Shown piece by piece: positions 27,501 to 42,500 of a DNA stretch of 64,000 bases. The position numbers were made by a program, and so were the translations under genes. This DNA comes from Atrichornis clamosus (Eukaryota > Chordata > Aves > Passeriformes > Menuridae). The first letter of the stretch is position 1. Each line of letters begins with the position of its first letter. The notes beneath the pieces were generated by a model, which was given only the letters and a program-made list of their open reading frames with translations, searched no databases and had not been told where the DNA came from. The stretch spans positions 1-64,000 of the forward strand of contig WBMZ01011605.1 of the NCBI GenBank assembly GCA_013400975.1, in the 5' to 3' direction.

Positions 27501-30500
27501 GCTCTCAATCTACCCAATGAGTACCAACCAAGCACTATAACTGTAACCCACACTTTTGGTTGCAGAAGGCAGTGCCTTCATTTACATTTGAATTCACTTG
27601 AAACATTCCTTGTTTGGAAACCCTGATTTGAAGTGGTGAGAGATTATAGTACATGTATTATTTTGTACCTCTGTTAGCGGGAGTCAGGTTTGTGTATGTT
27701 ATCGTGATGAGTTTGAAAGACCTTTTGCCCGTGTTTTCAAGAAAGGTAGGGAGGAGGATCCATAAAGCAAATGATCATGAATAATAAACCACAAGCTTCT
27801 TCCTCCAGGTTTCATGAAAAACTGAAGAGGTTGTATCTTGTTGCATGCACTTACATTTTGCAATCCCAAACGCTTTGGGCGTTTTGATGTAGGCTGGATA
27901 TAGGGCTTTTGTTCTCCGTGCCTCTGGCAGTTAGGAAATGTCAAGCAGAAAATGCACTTTGCCTGCAGGGGAGGAAGTCACCAAGGTGCCTGGTGGTGCA
28001 GTATCTCTGCAGGCTTATTCACGACACGGCAAAGAGATGAGCGCTGACAGCTGGATCGTCCTTGCGTGTCAGCAACAGTGAAAACGCCACAGATGAGCCT
28101 CAAAGAGTGAGGTAAAATGGGGAAAACAGGCATATTCCTTTTCAGTCCCCTTTCAGCTTCTTTCTTGACTTGCTTGGCTATCAAGAGATTGGTAGGAATT
28201 GGCGAGGACAGAGGAAGGAAATACATTTCAAATTCACAGGTTTCTTCATAATTATTGAAAATGAAAGGTTGATACCCATTTTCACTGCACCCCATCTAAA
28301 TTACTCAATAACTGCTTATGTTATTACTTGTCTCAAAGTGTCACTTGACCCCTTGTAGTAAGAGACCAGAGCAAACAAGGCTATGTATAAATAAGAATCC
28401 AAATAAAAATTAGCTGTTCACTTAAATCTGCAGTTTAATTGACAATTTAATTGACAATTATGTTCCATGCCTACTTTTATCACTTTTTTGGTGTGTATTT
28501 CACTCCTTTTCCCTAATGTGCCATATCAAATTATTTTCTTTACGTAAGTATTCTAAAAGTTACACAAATTAACAAAACAGTCATGATGATTCTTCAGGGT
28601 TGGTCCGCAATCATTGTGACAGGAGACCAGCAAAAACAGAGTTCTGCAAATTGTGTTATCATTCACTGAGGCTGCAAATACTCTGGAAATCAGATCACCT
28701 TGATCCAGATATGTAATTGTAAATGCTTGTTTTAACAACTAGTTTTACACCTGAGACTTCTTATGTGCACTTCTAAATGCATTAGTGATTTTATGAATTT
28801 GTCCCCTTATTTGAGAAACTTGGTCATTGTTCATGATTATTTCTAAGGCTGGCCAGAAAACAAGAATTTTATTTATTCGAGAAAAAGATGAGGTTTTGGA
28901 ATTTCTTTTCAGCTTGGAGCAAAGTAATCTGTACAGATGTTCTTTGTGGAAAGTGAGAGAGGAAGGGTGAGGCAGCCTAAATAACCAAGCTACTCTATAT
29001 GCCAAAATTACAAATAGCTGAGTAAAGAGGGCAGCACTCACCTGGGATGTAGAATGGCACATTTGAACCCCTGATCCAGTTAATCACTACAATTGAGTAT
29101 GAGATAATATTTTATCATTTTCTTTTCTGCTGAAGTTATTCTAGTAAGTAAATACATTTAGCTATTTATCAGATCAGAGAAGGGGAACCCAATGTGTCCG
29201 GGGGGTCCGGCTCTCTTACTTCTCTCATTTCAGTCATAAATAATGCTGTGAACTTTAGGGGGCTGGCCATTAAAATATTTCCATACATTTCTGAACAATT
29301 CAAGGTTAATGAGATTTTCCTAAGATCTTTTAAATAGAATTTTGGCCACTCTAATATTTTCTTTCTTTTTTTATTTGTTTGAAAGGGGAAAGAGAAAATC
29401 CTCTTTAACGAAATTGTAGTAAAAATGTGTGAAAAGCATAACTTATTTCTGCATCTGAAGAATATAAGTTGTCCTACAAGATGCATTGGAAAGATGTTTA
29501 AGGATTTATTCTAGTTTTTGTTTTTCTTCACTTAAGAAAGCTGAACAAAAATGCTTTTTGAAGTGCTGTAAATGTTTAGGTAACTGACACTAAAACCCGA
29601 TGACAGGATGTGAGTTTCTAATTTTGGTGATGTCCCATTGTTTTGAGGGAAGCTGGTTTTGAAGTAGCGATTGTAAGCACAGCAGGTGCTGGGATCTTGT
29701 AGCAGCAGGCAAAACTATCACATGTGGGGACAAAAGTACTCTTTTTTCTTGGTAGATACAGGGATAATAGTCTGATAACTATTTCTTTGACTAACGTACA
29801 CCTTATGTAGAGCTCCAGCATTCTTGAGACATATCCCGCTATTTAATGTATAAGCTGCCATGTTTTGGGTGTGTTTTGGTTCTGCAGTACTTGGATAAAT
29901 ATGCAGGTGTATGATGGAGCAGAGGGAAGAAGCAGCACCAAGCTGAAATGGATTTCTGAATCTTTGTCATTCAGCCTGATGAATGATATTTGGGAATAAA
30001 TTCTTATTTTGATGGGAAAACTGACTCATCTTCTTCAAAAATACCTTTTACTTCTGTAGTACAGTAATTCACAACGATGGTAATGCTAACTGAAGAAGGG
30101 ATTACTGAGAACAGATGATCGCCTGTGAAGTATTTCAGACTTGCCTCCAGAACAGAACTTTGGTGCATCTGATTAAACTGACATCCTTGCGTTGATTTCT
30201 AAGTGCAGTGAGGTGGGTTGTGCACTTCTTGGATGGACATGCAGGTACTCAGCAGCATCTGGACTCCCCAAGAGCCCAGCTTCAATGTACTTTGCAGATT
30301 CATATCAACAAGGGTGGTCTTGATATGCACAGACTCTGGCTGCTTTTTCCTGCCTTTCCTCTTTTGTAATTGATTTAGCAGTTTGAAAAAAATGCAGAGA
30401 GAGAAACTGTGTTGACAGTATTTTAGTAAAGTAATAAACTACTTCTGCTTACCCTGTTCTGGTCCTCTGGTAGCACATGAATGTGCTTGCAAAATAAAGT

Positions 30501-33500
30501 GGATGCAAATTTAGGATGTATATACATTCTTTTCCTGTTTAAAGTAACTTTCTCTTTCCTAATACTGAAAGGTAGTACGTGGCGCCCTGCGTCTTAAGAG
30601 TTACATTGCCAAAGCTTTACTATTCTTGTGAAAATATTAATCTTTATCTTATTCAACTTGAAGATAGATATGATAGAATGAGATGAAATCTTTGAAAACA
30701 AAAGCAAGGGAAAAATTCCTTTCTTAATTATACTGTCTTCTATATGCTGATATTTTGTGGAATATGATCTTTCTGAAAAGCAAAATGATTTTTTTCAGAA
30801 ATATTCGTGTTTGCCCCAGGGACATCATCTCTGACAGAGATGATTTAACATCATCCATCCAAATAGAGAGTGAACACTTATATGGGAATTAAATCATTTT
30901 AGCCTACCCTGAAGTTCGGTGGTCTAATTATACTGGGGGCACCCGAGCACTGCTGAGAGCCCTCCAGCTCATCACTGCCATAAACAGGCAGGAGCACCCC
31001 ACCTCTCAAGAACAACTTCATGTTAATAAAGTGTTTACAACTGAGCAGATTTTAAAAAATAATTCTAATTTCTTGTAGATGTCAAAAAAATTTGAATGTC
31101 TATTTTGAGCTGCTGAGGAATGTGGGGTATACCTCTAGGCTCACCCTAGATATACAGAATCTATGGGCAGCTGTAATTTGAAATAGTACAAAAGAGGCAG
31201 AAACAGGGATGAAAAACCCTGAGCAGTTCAGACACCAAGGTGGTTCAGCTGAACAAACTTTCAGCTGGTTTGTATCCCCTTCATGCTGGAATGTGGCTAA
31301 ACAAGATTGGGTAGGGAGAAAGGCAAGAGAAAGTGTAAGACTGGGACAGAAGAAGAGAGAACAAGAAAGATTGTAACAGAGGTTTTGTCCAGACACAGAA
31401 TTTTTTTTCCTGTCCCTCACTGATGTACTTGGCAAAATGAAATTTTTGGAAACTTCATTCCTTGGATTTGCAAAGTGCTGAACTTACATCTCAACTTAAC
31501 TACCATCTAACATCAAACATCCTCTTTTAAAATAAATGTGCCATATAATTTTTAGTCCTGTCTTCATACCTGCATTGAAATAGTCACATTGAGATATGTT
31601 TTCTTTTTTTTTCCTTTTCATTTTAACACTGATAGGTTGAGCCATTGATCCAGAAAGGCCATGAGAACCTGGTGCACCATATCCTGCTCTACCAGTGCAG
31701 CAGCAATTTGAATGACAGTGTGCTGGACTATGGGCATGAGTGTTACCACCCCAACATGCCAGACTCTTTTCTTACTTGTGAGACGGTCATTTTTGCTTGG
31801 GCCATTGGAGGAGAGGTAGGATGAATGCCTGTCTAGCATGATTCATCAATGGGACTTTGTGAGGGTATATATCATAACAAAGTTTCTTCCTAGTATATTA
31901 GTGATTACTTAATCTGTCTGTTCTCAAGAGTACGGGATCACAATCCCTAAATGCCCCACCAGTAAATCCTGAACTTCTTATTGGCCTTTCAAGTATGCAA
32001 TGCTATGGTCATCCTAAGTGACAAGCCAAAAGTAATGAAAATAGTGTAGAGAGAGTTGATGCCTTAGGGGAGAAGGATAGCTTTGGAGCATGGAAATCTG
32101 TCGCTGTATCGGCGTGTCCCATCTGATACAGAAATACACTGCCTCCAGCAGTGACCAGTGTCTGCTACCTGTGGAGAATGACAGAAAGAAAAGCAGTCTG
32201 TGGGTGACTTCGTAAAAGACACAGAGGCACAACTCTCCAAATGAAGGTATACGTACATTTAATTAATTTTGTGCCTCACCAGGACCTAGTTTCACTGTTG
32301 CCTCATTCAGGCATATCATTCTGAATGTTCCCACCCAGCCCAAAGAGACATTATTTCAGTGTAGGAGGGACTCTGTGTCAGGGCAGAGCCAGCATAAGGA
32401 CCACTTTGCTTATGGCGGTGGGGCATATCTACAGAAAATACAGGGTCTGATGCCATGCTCACCCCAGGCTGTGCTTTCAGCTTATGGCATATGTTAATTT
32501 AGGCTGCAGTTAGCGCTTTCAGCTGACACAACACAGCATTAGTGCCAAAAGAATCCCACCCCTTTACCCCCTTGATTCACAGTGTGCCCACACACATATC
32601 AAGAGAGGCACAGAGAGGGACTTGGGTGGTGATAGTTTCTGGAGCCTTCGTTTGCCAGACTGCAGTCCAAAACCATCTTCAAATGCTGCAGTATGATGAA
32701 ACCAGAGTTGTTGCTTGGACCCATCAAAAGATGTTTAATCCACTATGAGCCTTATCCCTGGTGTATGCTTTGTGCATTTTTGCCGTCAGCTATGCTCTGA
32801 CCTAGTATTTGTACTTTCAACTGTCTTAATCTAAGTGAAATTAAAAACTCATAAATAAGTTATCATTTGACAAGCACTATGGAGGCCTTTGCAAGGGTGA
32901 TCCTGTTGTTAAAGATCTAGAGAGAGGAATCTGACAGATCTGGGTTACATCTAGGTTTACCCGAGTACCCGCTTCACTACCTTCGGTTCACCCTTATGTA
33001 GAATGAAGGTAATAATATTTTTTACTATATACTACAATTAATTCATTAATGTCCATCATGCATCAGGAAGCTGGACTCTCATATTGCACATTTCAGAAAT
33101 TTAGAATGTCAAATTGAATATTAAAATATTAACTATAAACTATTAAATAGTGCATCTGGTAAAATGAGTTCACTTAGGAGGTACTGGTATTTTGGTTAGA
33201 AGCAGAACTGAGCATTTGAAGTAAGTCTCTCAGTTATCCCCACTTTGTTTATTGTCATGAATGGTTTGAGAATTTGCACAGCCTCCTGTGGGATAAAGTT
33301 AAACTAAATGTGCAGGGATGAACCTAGCACCCCTTAGCAATACATGGCATTCAGTGCATGGGACCTGACCAGAGCTTGTCCAAAGGAGCAGCATTTGGGG
33401 CAGTGGGTCCAGCAAAAGCTGTTGCACTGTACAGAGCTACTTCTTTTGCACTATTGGCTTGCTAAAATAATTGTAGCCATGAAGATCATCTTTACTGTTC

Positions 33501-36500
33501 AAATCATTTTTCTTAGAACACAGTGATTTGTCCAGGAAAAATAAGTTAGTTACACATAACCTCAGTATTCCCTAGAAATGACTGCTTTTAGAAACTGGGA
33601 ATATTTAAAATGTTAATTCACTTTTTCATAAGGGTTTTATTGTCAGACTAAGTGCTTGGTGATGCAATGTTTATACATTTAAAATGGAATTTTCATTTTC
33701 TGCTCAAATAATAAATAGAGAATAAATAAGATCACAGGATAACGCAGGTTAGAAGGGACCTCAGGAAGCCTCTAGTCCAGCCTCCTACTCAAAGGAGGGT
33801 CAGAGGTGAGGTTAGACTAGTTTGCTCAGAACCTTGTCTTCTAGCAAGCATGGGATCTACTATTTTATATTGACAGAATGATTTGGTTTATTGAGTATAT
33901 AATAAATATATCACCATGCCATCTTCAGAAAGCTGTAAAAGAAGTTACCTTTGTAAATTCTGTCATTAATATGATCATATCATTGCAAAAAGAAGTCTAT
34001 GTATTTATGAAGAGGAATTAACTTGTAGCTATGGCAAAAATTACCTTAACTGTGTATTGACTGCTGTGTGTATTGATTTCCAGGGCTTCACCTACCCTCC
34101 TCATGTTGGCTTATCCATTGGCACAGCAGCTGACCCTCTGTTTGTCCTTATGGAGGTGCATTATGACAATCCATCATACACAGAAGGTTGGTAGCCTCAC
34201 ACACTTTAAAACATGCAAGATTGAAAAATGTACTGGACACAAGTGCTCGTCACTGCACTGCCTGGCAAACAGAGCAAATAAAAAGCTGAGGCTTATTTTT
34301 CCCTGATCAACAGTTCCTGGTTCACAGTGTTTCTCTCACTGCACTCAAAAGTTTAACCCAAAGTCAGTGGGAGATTCAGGTATAAAAAAAATTGTGGATC
34401 AGATGAGCACATCTCCTTTTATCACTACGGTCTTCATGTTGTATCTCTCTCCTTTATTTTTGCTGGGAAATCCAATCAGACTGAAAGCAAGCAACATAGC
34501 ACTCAAACTGTGAGACAGCAACATAGAAAATGATGCTTTTGTTAATTTTTTGTAGTATTATCTTAAAAAAACCCTTTCTGAACTGTGGACAGTTTGTGTA
34601 GTTGAAGTATAGACTCAGGTTGCTAGACCATTCACTGGGTAAAATCAGTTTATCTTAAAAGATAAGCTTTTAATTTATAATGGTGTTCTTAAAATGTTCT
34701 TCCTAAATTTCTTTTATATTTAGAAATAAAAGGAAGAAACCAAAGAGACCTGGAAAATCAGGGGAACTTTAAAGCTGCTTTTGGGAAAGAGACTTTTTTG
34801 TTCTGAAACAGAAGGTTATTAAGCTACTGTATGTGAGAATATTCTGGAGATTGCTATATATGAACTGAGTGAAATCCAATGCAGCATAGTACACTGGCTT
34901 TTCTTTACACCCCCACGTGTTAAAATAAAATCCGCTATGTGGGCTGTGGTGTTCTGCCTTACTGTCATTTCCCTTCTTAAGGTTCTAAATTAACTATCTC
35001 AATTTTTTTAATTTAGTGAAGGACTGTCCTTTCAGCACACACATTTGCATGGGATACAATAAACTTCATTTGCATTCTTGATATTGTATGCTTTCTCATC
35101 AAATGTTACATGAAAGCCCAAGAAGTCGCATGCAGAAACTGTCTAATTTGATTGTGTCCCTAAATTCATCATTTTGTTTTAATTTACTGTGCTATATAAT
35201 AGTGTTGGTTTGGTCAAAGTAATATTCAAAAATCAGAAATCAGTAATATTTTGTTTCTTTTTAGGCTATAGGCACAATTTTGCCTTGCTGGGATAGTGTC
35301 ACTAAGCAGGAAAATTCACACAGCGTAGGCAGAGCAGGGTGTTTGTAATCCAGGTCATGCTTGTCTTCCTCCCTGGCAAAATACACAGTATAAGACTGTG
35401 CCAGGAATGTGAGAGAGTAGACCTGGGTGCCCCATCTGCCTCAGGTAGAGACAAATGAGTTCTCCTGACACAACACCGAACCTGTCAGTGGGCCACCTTC
35501 ATTTGTGTGTGTTTTGGCACCTGCATTTTCCCAGTTTGGGTCTTGTGGTGAAAGGCTGCACTGTTTGCCTCACATTGTGACCTGGGGTAATGTTTTCCTA
35601 AGTGACTCAGCTTGGTAGTCAGCCTCGGCTCCCACTTAGGAGCAGTTCAAACATTCTGTAGTTTAACGTGGATGGTTTTCACCGTTTCTGACTTTACAGT
35701 CCTTAACATTCACTTTTCATTTGAAATGTGGCCTCTTTTGAGATTGTTTATTGGGAACTCTGACATACCGTAGAAGTATGTGACATTTAGATAGCAATAG
35801 GCTTGAAGAGGAAATACCACAAAGGAAAAGTTCAAATTGATGAGATTGTACAAATAGCTCCAGAAAGGGAGTGAGTATGGATTCCCAAATGCTAATGTTA
35901 GGGTGTTGTGGGGCAGGATATATCACTTTAAATGTCATTATGTGTATATTGCAGAATATCTCATTGCTGATTACCATTCTTAATTGGCTACACATTGTTC
36001 ATGTCCTTTATTCCTTAATAATTATATACACTACGCCATCTTAGGTATTTTAGTGACTGTGTAACCGTCCCTGCTCTGTCCCTCTGCCATTTGTTTATCT
36101 TAAAATAGATATCATATTGATGTAAAATTTGGCTTCAGGCACTGCTATGTCTGTTATGTTTTTTAGAAGACTAATATAGGTCACTAGGAAGCATCTTACC
36201 TTCTCTGAGATACCTCATATGTTTTTTGCATTTTTAAGTTTCAAGATTGAAATTATTTCAGTTACTATTCAAAAATACAAAAAAATGAACAGATGAACTA
36301 ACAGAATGTTGTGCTTGTGCAAAGACAAATTAATCCTTTTTTTGTGTATATCTTGACTAATAAAAAAGGACTAATAGAAGACAAGTAATTCTAAGCATTT
36401 AGATGATGAAGTCTACATAAATTATTAATAGATAGACAAGCAAACACATATGGCTAAACATATGTAGGTAAACAAAATAGATTTGTATCATTTTGACTTT

Positions 36501-39500
36501 TAAAAACGCAGCCTCCAAGCAGCAGGCTTTGGTTCTTTTAACTAATTTTTGAAATCAAGAGAAGTCCTTGATTCAATGCACCATGAAAATACTCTGTAAT
36601 TCTCTTGTCTACTTCACTTATGGTTGTGGTGAAGTTTGGGATTTAGTAGCCAATCCCACTACAAGTTTGGGATTTAGTAAACCAATTTTTGTGTTTAATT
36701 GATGCTCTCTTAACTGGGGAGATTGTAAAAGGGATGTCTTTTGTTATCTGTGGTATGCTGTAATGTAACAGGGAGTCCAAGGCAAAGGAAAAAGATTATT
36801 AATGTTAGGACTCAAGGTGAAGAAATAGATAAAATGCAAAACTAGAAGACAACACATGGCTTGAAAAGAAACCCCCACAAAATCTTTAAGCTGTGCTTTA
36901 ACTATTTACTTTGAAAATCATACATGGAATATTTCAAGGTCTTATTATTTCCTTGTATTGCGTCTTCTATCTGGGCTCTATCTTCTTTTCTCTGAAATCC
37001 ATGTTGGATAACTTAGTGGAAGGGGCACAAGGGCTCCAGAGAGCAGAAATTTTCCATTCACATCTGAACACCACAAGAGACCATGTTTAACAACCATCCT
37101 GTGGACTGCCCCTAGTTATTACTTCCTCCATATGGTTTGATCCATTTCCAGGCTATTGAGGTTGATTCCTTGATTTTCCTGAAGAAAACTTAGGACATAG
37201 CATGAAAAACATGAAGCAATCTGGTTGGGTTTTTTTTTTTTTTTCCCCCCTTTAGAACACTGATTTACATAATGGCTGACTGTGTTCTTTTGTTGCAGGC
37301 TTGATAGATAACTCTGGTTTGAGGTTAATTTATACCCCAGTTTTAAGGAAATATGATGCTGGGGTTATTGAAGCTGGTCTTTGGGTCAGCCTCTTCCACA
37401 ATATCCCACCGGGCATGCCAGAATTTGTGTCGGAGGGTCACTGCACACTGGAATGTCTGGAAGAGGTATGTCGCCTGCCTGAATCCATTGGTTCCATTCA
37501 TAGAAGTACTTGGGAGAATCATTTGAACTTCGTGAGAAGATTGATAGTTGCAGTTAGAAGACATGAACAGAGGCATCTGGTGGTACATGTCGCCCTCTGA
37601 AATGTTAAGTCTCTTTGAACTGGATTTTGGCATGATCAGCATTCCCGCTGCTTTATTTATTTGAGTAACAATGGATGACACAATGCTTTCAGTGTTTTAA
37701 TTTTGTGTCCAATATATAAGCATACACTGCTTTCCATGGCAGAGCTATTAATAACTCAGAATAGCTAGCCCAGAAAAAATGTTGAGACTAATTCAGACCT
37801 GTGCCTGTGCAAAAGGCTGCTAATGGTGGAGTGAAAGCCTGAAAGGTATTCTTAGACCAACCACAGAAACCGAAGACCTGAACGGGTTTTGTTGTCTGGC
37901 CTAAGGTACAAAATTATGCTTTTATTAAATACTTGTTTCATTTCGATAACTTAAATATCTCTGCAGGTAATGGAAGCATTGTCTAAAATCTGTGGTTAGT
38001 GTATCATGGGAGATTCTCATATACTTTAAAGGTTGAATTAATAACATGGTTTACAATGAAGGCCAAATTAGGTACAGAATTTAGATTTATTCTTGGTGGT
38101 GTTAAATGCTGTATATTGTCCTAGCATTTTTCAGCCTTAAAACACTTGAGTAATCTATTATTGTGACGTTTCTGACCCTATAGCTGTTCTTGAAGAGTAT
38201 TGCCATAACCGAATATTTTTACCTTGAGGTCTGAACAAGAATCAAAGTTTAGTATACTCAAAGTTTAGATCAGTAGATCTCAGCTAGAATGGGAGTGGTG
38301 TCAGATCTGTATCAATTTGGAAAAGTTAATTTGCAAATGTTTTTGACTTGGAAAAAAATTTCAGATATAAACTTACAGTATTTCACTACCAGTTCACTTG
38401 AAGATGGAAAGTAGAGCATTTTATAATTACAGCCTCTCAATTTTAAATGCATCTCTTGGCATGATATTGATGATATTATTCATAACTGCGTAGAAATTCT
38501 TTTTCACAATAAAACATCCACATTCATTAGCATCAGCCATTAGAACTAAAATAATGTGCAGGTTTTAGTATGATTCCCTTGAAAGTCTTAAACTCTTGAG
38601 AATTATTTGCAGTCCAGTGGATTTTCATTCAAAAATATGTGTGCATTAGGAGTAAAAACATGGTTTTGTTACAAAAAAGAATCACAGAAAAAATCTAGCC
38701 TTTTATGTACATAAAACCTAATTTCACATGCAGGTTTGGTTTAGCTGCAGACTGCATTTTGCAGTAAACTGAGTCAATATAAAATTCATTAATTAATGTA
38801 TTTTTATTCAGTTTGTACATCACATTACATGACTTCACATTGCGTTTGGGAACGCTTATGGTGTTGGTTTCCCTTGGCCAGGCTCTAGGTGCTGAGAGAC
38901 CTGCTGGGATTCAGGTGTTTGCAGTACTTCTCCATGCTCATCTTGCTGGCAGAGCTATCAGGATGCGCCACTTCCACAACGGCGAGGAGCAGAAGCTGCT
39001 TGCTTATGATGATGAGTTTGATTTCAACTTCCAGGAGTTCCAGTATCTGAAAGAAGAAAGAACAATCTTGCCAGTACGACACACTTAATTCTTTTCCTGA
39101 AAGCGTTTAAGAGATCACGTGCCTAACATTTTCTCACATTTAGGATTGAATTTTCTACAGAATTTCTTATCATAGCATCATGATGTTTTGTTATTTTTTC
39201 CACTTATCGCAGAGTCACAAATACATTAAAATTTCAGGGTCTCAGGAGTGTCTACATGAGTCACCAAAGAACTGGCTTGGTCCATCAATTCAAGCTATTC
39301 TTTGGGTATGGTTGATATCCATTAATAACTTGATTTGGACTTTATTACCACAAATGTTTGAACAAAGCAGGTTAGAATATCCCATGTGTGCCTGGCTGTG
39401 CCATTTTTGTGCATCCAGCAAGATGAATAATGGAAATGCCACTGTGTGGCTTTACAGAGCTGTGGGAACCAAGTAGCAGACTCTCAGTATTTGCACAGAG

Positions 39501-42500
39501 CAAGTACCCAGCCTTGAAAACATGTTTACAAATCAGTTAAGTCTTCTGCTTATTTCACATTTTGTTGTCGGGAGTAAAACTCCATGCTCATGTTCCACCT
39601 GATGTTTCAGTAGGAAACAAAACCCTTTGAAAGAAGAAATACAACTCTATCGACTGTACTTCTGAAAATAATGTAACATAACTTGTAGAAACATTCCAAC
39701 TACAATTCTACTATAAAACATTAGCTATCCAGGTATTGCAGGAAAAGAGTCCGTATTTTTATGTGTGAGTCACTCATTTAAAAATTATTCACTCATCATT
39801 TGTTAGTTCCACCCAGTATTTTTGTAAAGTTTTGGCATGAGGACAGAAAATTTAGTCCTGCAAAGTCTGGGTATTCCTGATCTTGCCAGCAGAGCAGATC
39901 CTGCTTGTCCTGGTGCTTGTGAACAATCACATTACTTAATGGAATTGGCCAGATGCCAAATGTCAAAGAAATAGATTTTGTTTACGATTGGAGCCACTAA
40001 GGGAAAGAGATCTGAAAAGACTGTTGAAATGACTGAACTTCAAATATGGTCAAAAGCCCCATGGTTAAAACTTCAGGGTTCTGTTCTAGTCCCTTTCTCT
40101 CTTATGTCTCTTCTCCCACACTGGGAGACTTTGATATTTGTACTTGAAAGACAAGAAGCTAAAATGCTAACTTTCTAGTTTAATTTCTACAGCAAAACCT
40201 GGGTGTTCAAGTGCAGCATTTACTCTTTGAAGTCAAATTGCTTGTAGTCTATAGAGACTTCAAAGACAAACTGGTGTTACCTCCTTCAGGAAAGAAGGTT
40301 GAAGGGTTTAGGAAGAGGGCTGGCAGAAGATGACAGGTTTGCAGAGAAAACCTGTGATATTTTTAGGAAAATCCATGCAGATTATAGAGAAAGGCCTCTT
40401 AAAATTCAAGAACATAAGGGAGTAGACAGCAGAAAGACTATAAGGGGTGTTTGATAGTAACAGCAACTTGAAAAAAAATAAGCAGCTCAAGTAGAAGCTG
40501 GAATTCTTTTTCTGAAGAGAGCCATTTTTTATGCTTTTTTCATTGTTTTCATTGTACGCAAAACTACCAGTACAGCTTTTCATACATTATCTGGTGTAAT
40601 TCAGAGAACAGTTTAATTAATTAACTAATACTATTATAATTTTTCATGTAAGTTCTTGTTATTCTCTCTTGCTATAGCCTCTTCCAAGGGTGTATCCTTC
40701 TTTTAGCTTGTAGAGTCCAGGTTATTTGCTTTCTTCACATAGTAGTACTCTCGTCTCCTTTTGGAAGCAAGACATCTAATCTCACAGAAGGAACACTTTT
40801 AGTGAACGTTATCCAGTCCGTAAGCTACGACAGCCAGAGACCTCACTGGCGGGAAGTGGCGTATTCCCACTGGAAGCAGTGGATCTGTGCCAGCAGAAAC
40901 CTCCGTCTCCATTTGGCTGGCGTGTGGCTCACGCACCTTCTCCCAGCAGTCAGGAGTACAGATTGTGCTAGCGTTGGTGTGGGGAGACAGCCTGCAGGAA
41001 AGGAGAAATTCTCAGCCTTCCAAGGGTGATCTGATTCTTTCAGGGAAGTACAGTGGGTAATAAGGGAAGATGGTGATACAAGAAAAATGAACTAAAACAA
41101 ATAAACTACTGGCATCCTTCTGATAGGAAGTTGCCCAAAATAGCACATTTTTGATGTCTGGCTGTGTTCTTGAATATTTTAATTTCCACTTGATTATCAT
41201 GGTGATTTTCAGAGTTGTACTTGATAAGGTACAGGGAGTAAAGGTATTACCAAACAGTAGATCACTTTGTCAAGACACCAAAAAGTTAATTGTATCTACT
41301 TGAGAAGGCGAGTATTCAGCCTTTCCCATACATATCTGTCAATGTAGTGAAGTCTTTGCCTGCCACTCCTCTACTCCCGGGCTTGGCAGAGAACTAGTTT
41401 TTGTGATGTGGAAAACCTTGTTTTCCTCATTTGCCAAATATTTCTATTGAAATTGGCAGGATAAATTAGCCTGAGTAAAGTAGCACTGGATGAGTTTTGG
41501 AGCAAGACTCATTTGTATGCATTGTCTACTATAAAATTTTCCAGAAAATTGGATGATAACTGGGCACTTTCATTACTCTTTTAAAAAAACCCCAGACAAC
41601 ACTCTTAATAAGACTCCATTTAAATCCATGGGGGAACCCTGATCTGGGAGAATATGAATGCTAAGTGCCAAGGCCTTAGCATATGGCAATTACTTAATCC
41701 TTCGGTCTTTCAAAAAATTATATCCACTGCTCTGATATTTATTCCTTAAGTGCTTATTGTGTCTGTGGTTACCTGAAGCTGGTGTTGATAAACTTCAGAA
41801 CTGTGAACTTCCTAAATTCTGTGTTTCAGGGGGATAATTTAATCACAGAATGTCACTACAATACTGTGGACCGAATTCGCATGACATGGGTAAGCAACAT
41901 TTCAGTGCATCAAAATAAGTATACAGATAATATTGGGGACCAAAACCTTTTTAATAAAACTCTACTAAAAAAGAGCGAATTTACTTGATAATGCCTGTGG
42001 GCACGTAATTATGTATTGTCTTTCCTTTCACAGATTTTTAGGCTTTAAAGTCATCTGAACTATTTTGATCTTAGTCTGATTTCTTGCATAAGGCATTCAT
42101 AGGACTAGTTTATAAAAATAAACAGGTCAGCTCATAAAACATCTTTAACAGTCAAACTTTGCTAGTATAAGGAGTGCTTTCTTCACAACATGTATTAACA
42201 AGCAAATTCTGCATATTCAAATGAATTATTTTTATGAACTTGTTACTCATTTTTCCCTGATGTTGTACACATTTTTCCCTGACGTTGTACACATTTTTCC
42301 CTGATGTTGTAATTGCCAGTTCTTATGTATTGATTTTTAGTTAAGCCATGACCAGGATGTTACTTGACATTATAGTTTTGTGCCTAACACAGAATGCAGG
42401 TCCTTTGGGCTGGGAGGAGGAGTCCAGGACACCCCCCATGGAGGTAGTCCAGCTCCAGTTTGGCACACAGCAGTGCACAGTCCCCGAGAAGCAACTTTAT

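Larger units (their letters stand above)
13805..31635 (+). other. MOXD1 intron 4 (17.8 kb, largest intron)
   Basis: The intron begins GTGAGC and ends AACACTGATAG. It is AT-rich, with a solo LTR at 21798-22883 as its one clear mobile element. Small perfect tandem duplications lie at 16242-16267, 17264-17291, 19761-19800 and 28434-28457. A GC-richer patch lies at about 17240-17900. No exon-like peptide belonging to MOXD1 or any other gene is seen. Confidence 0.85.
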
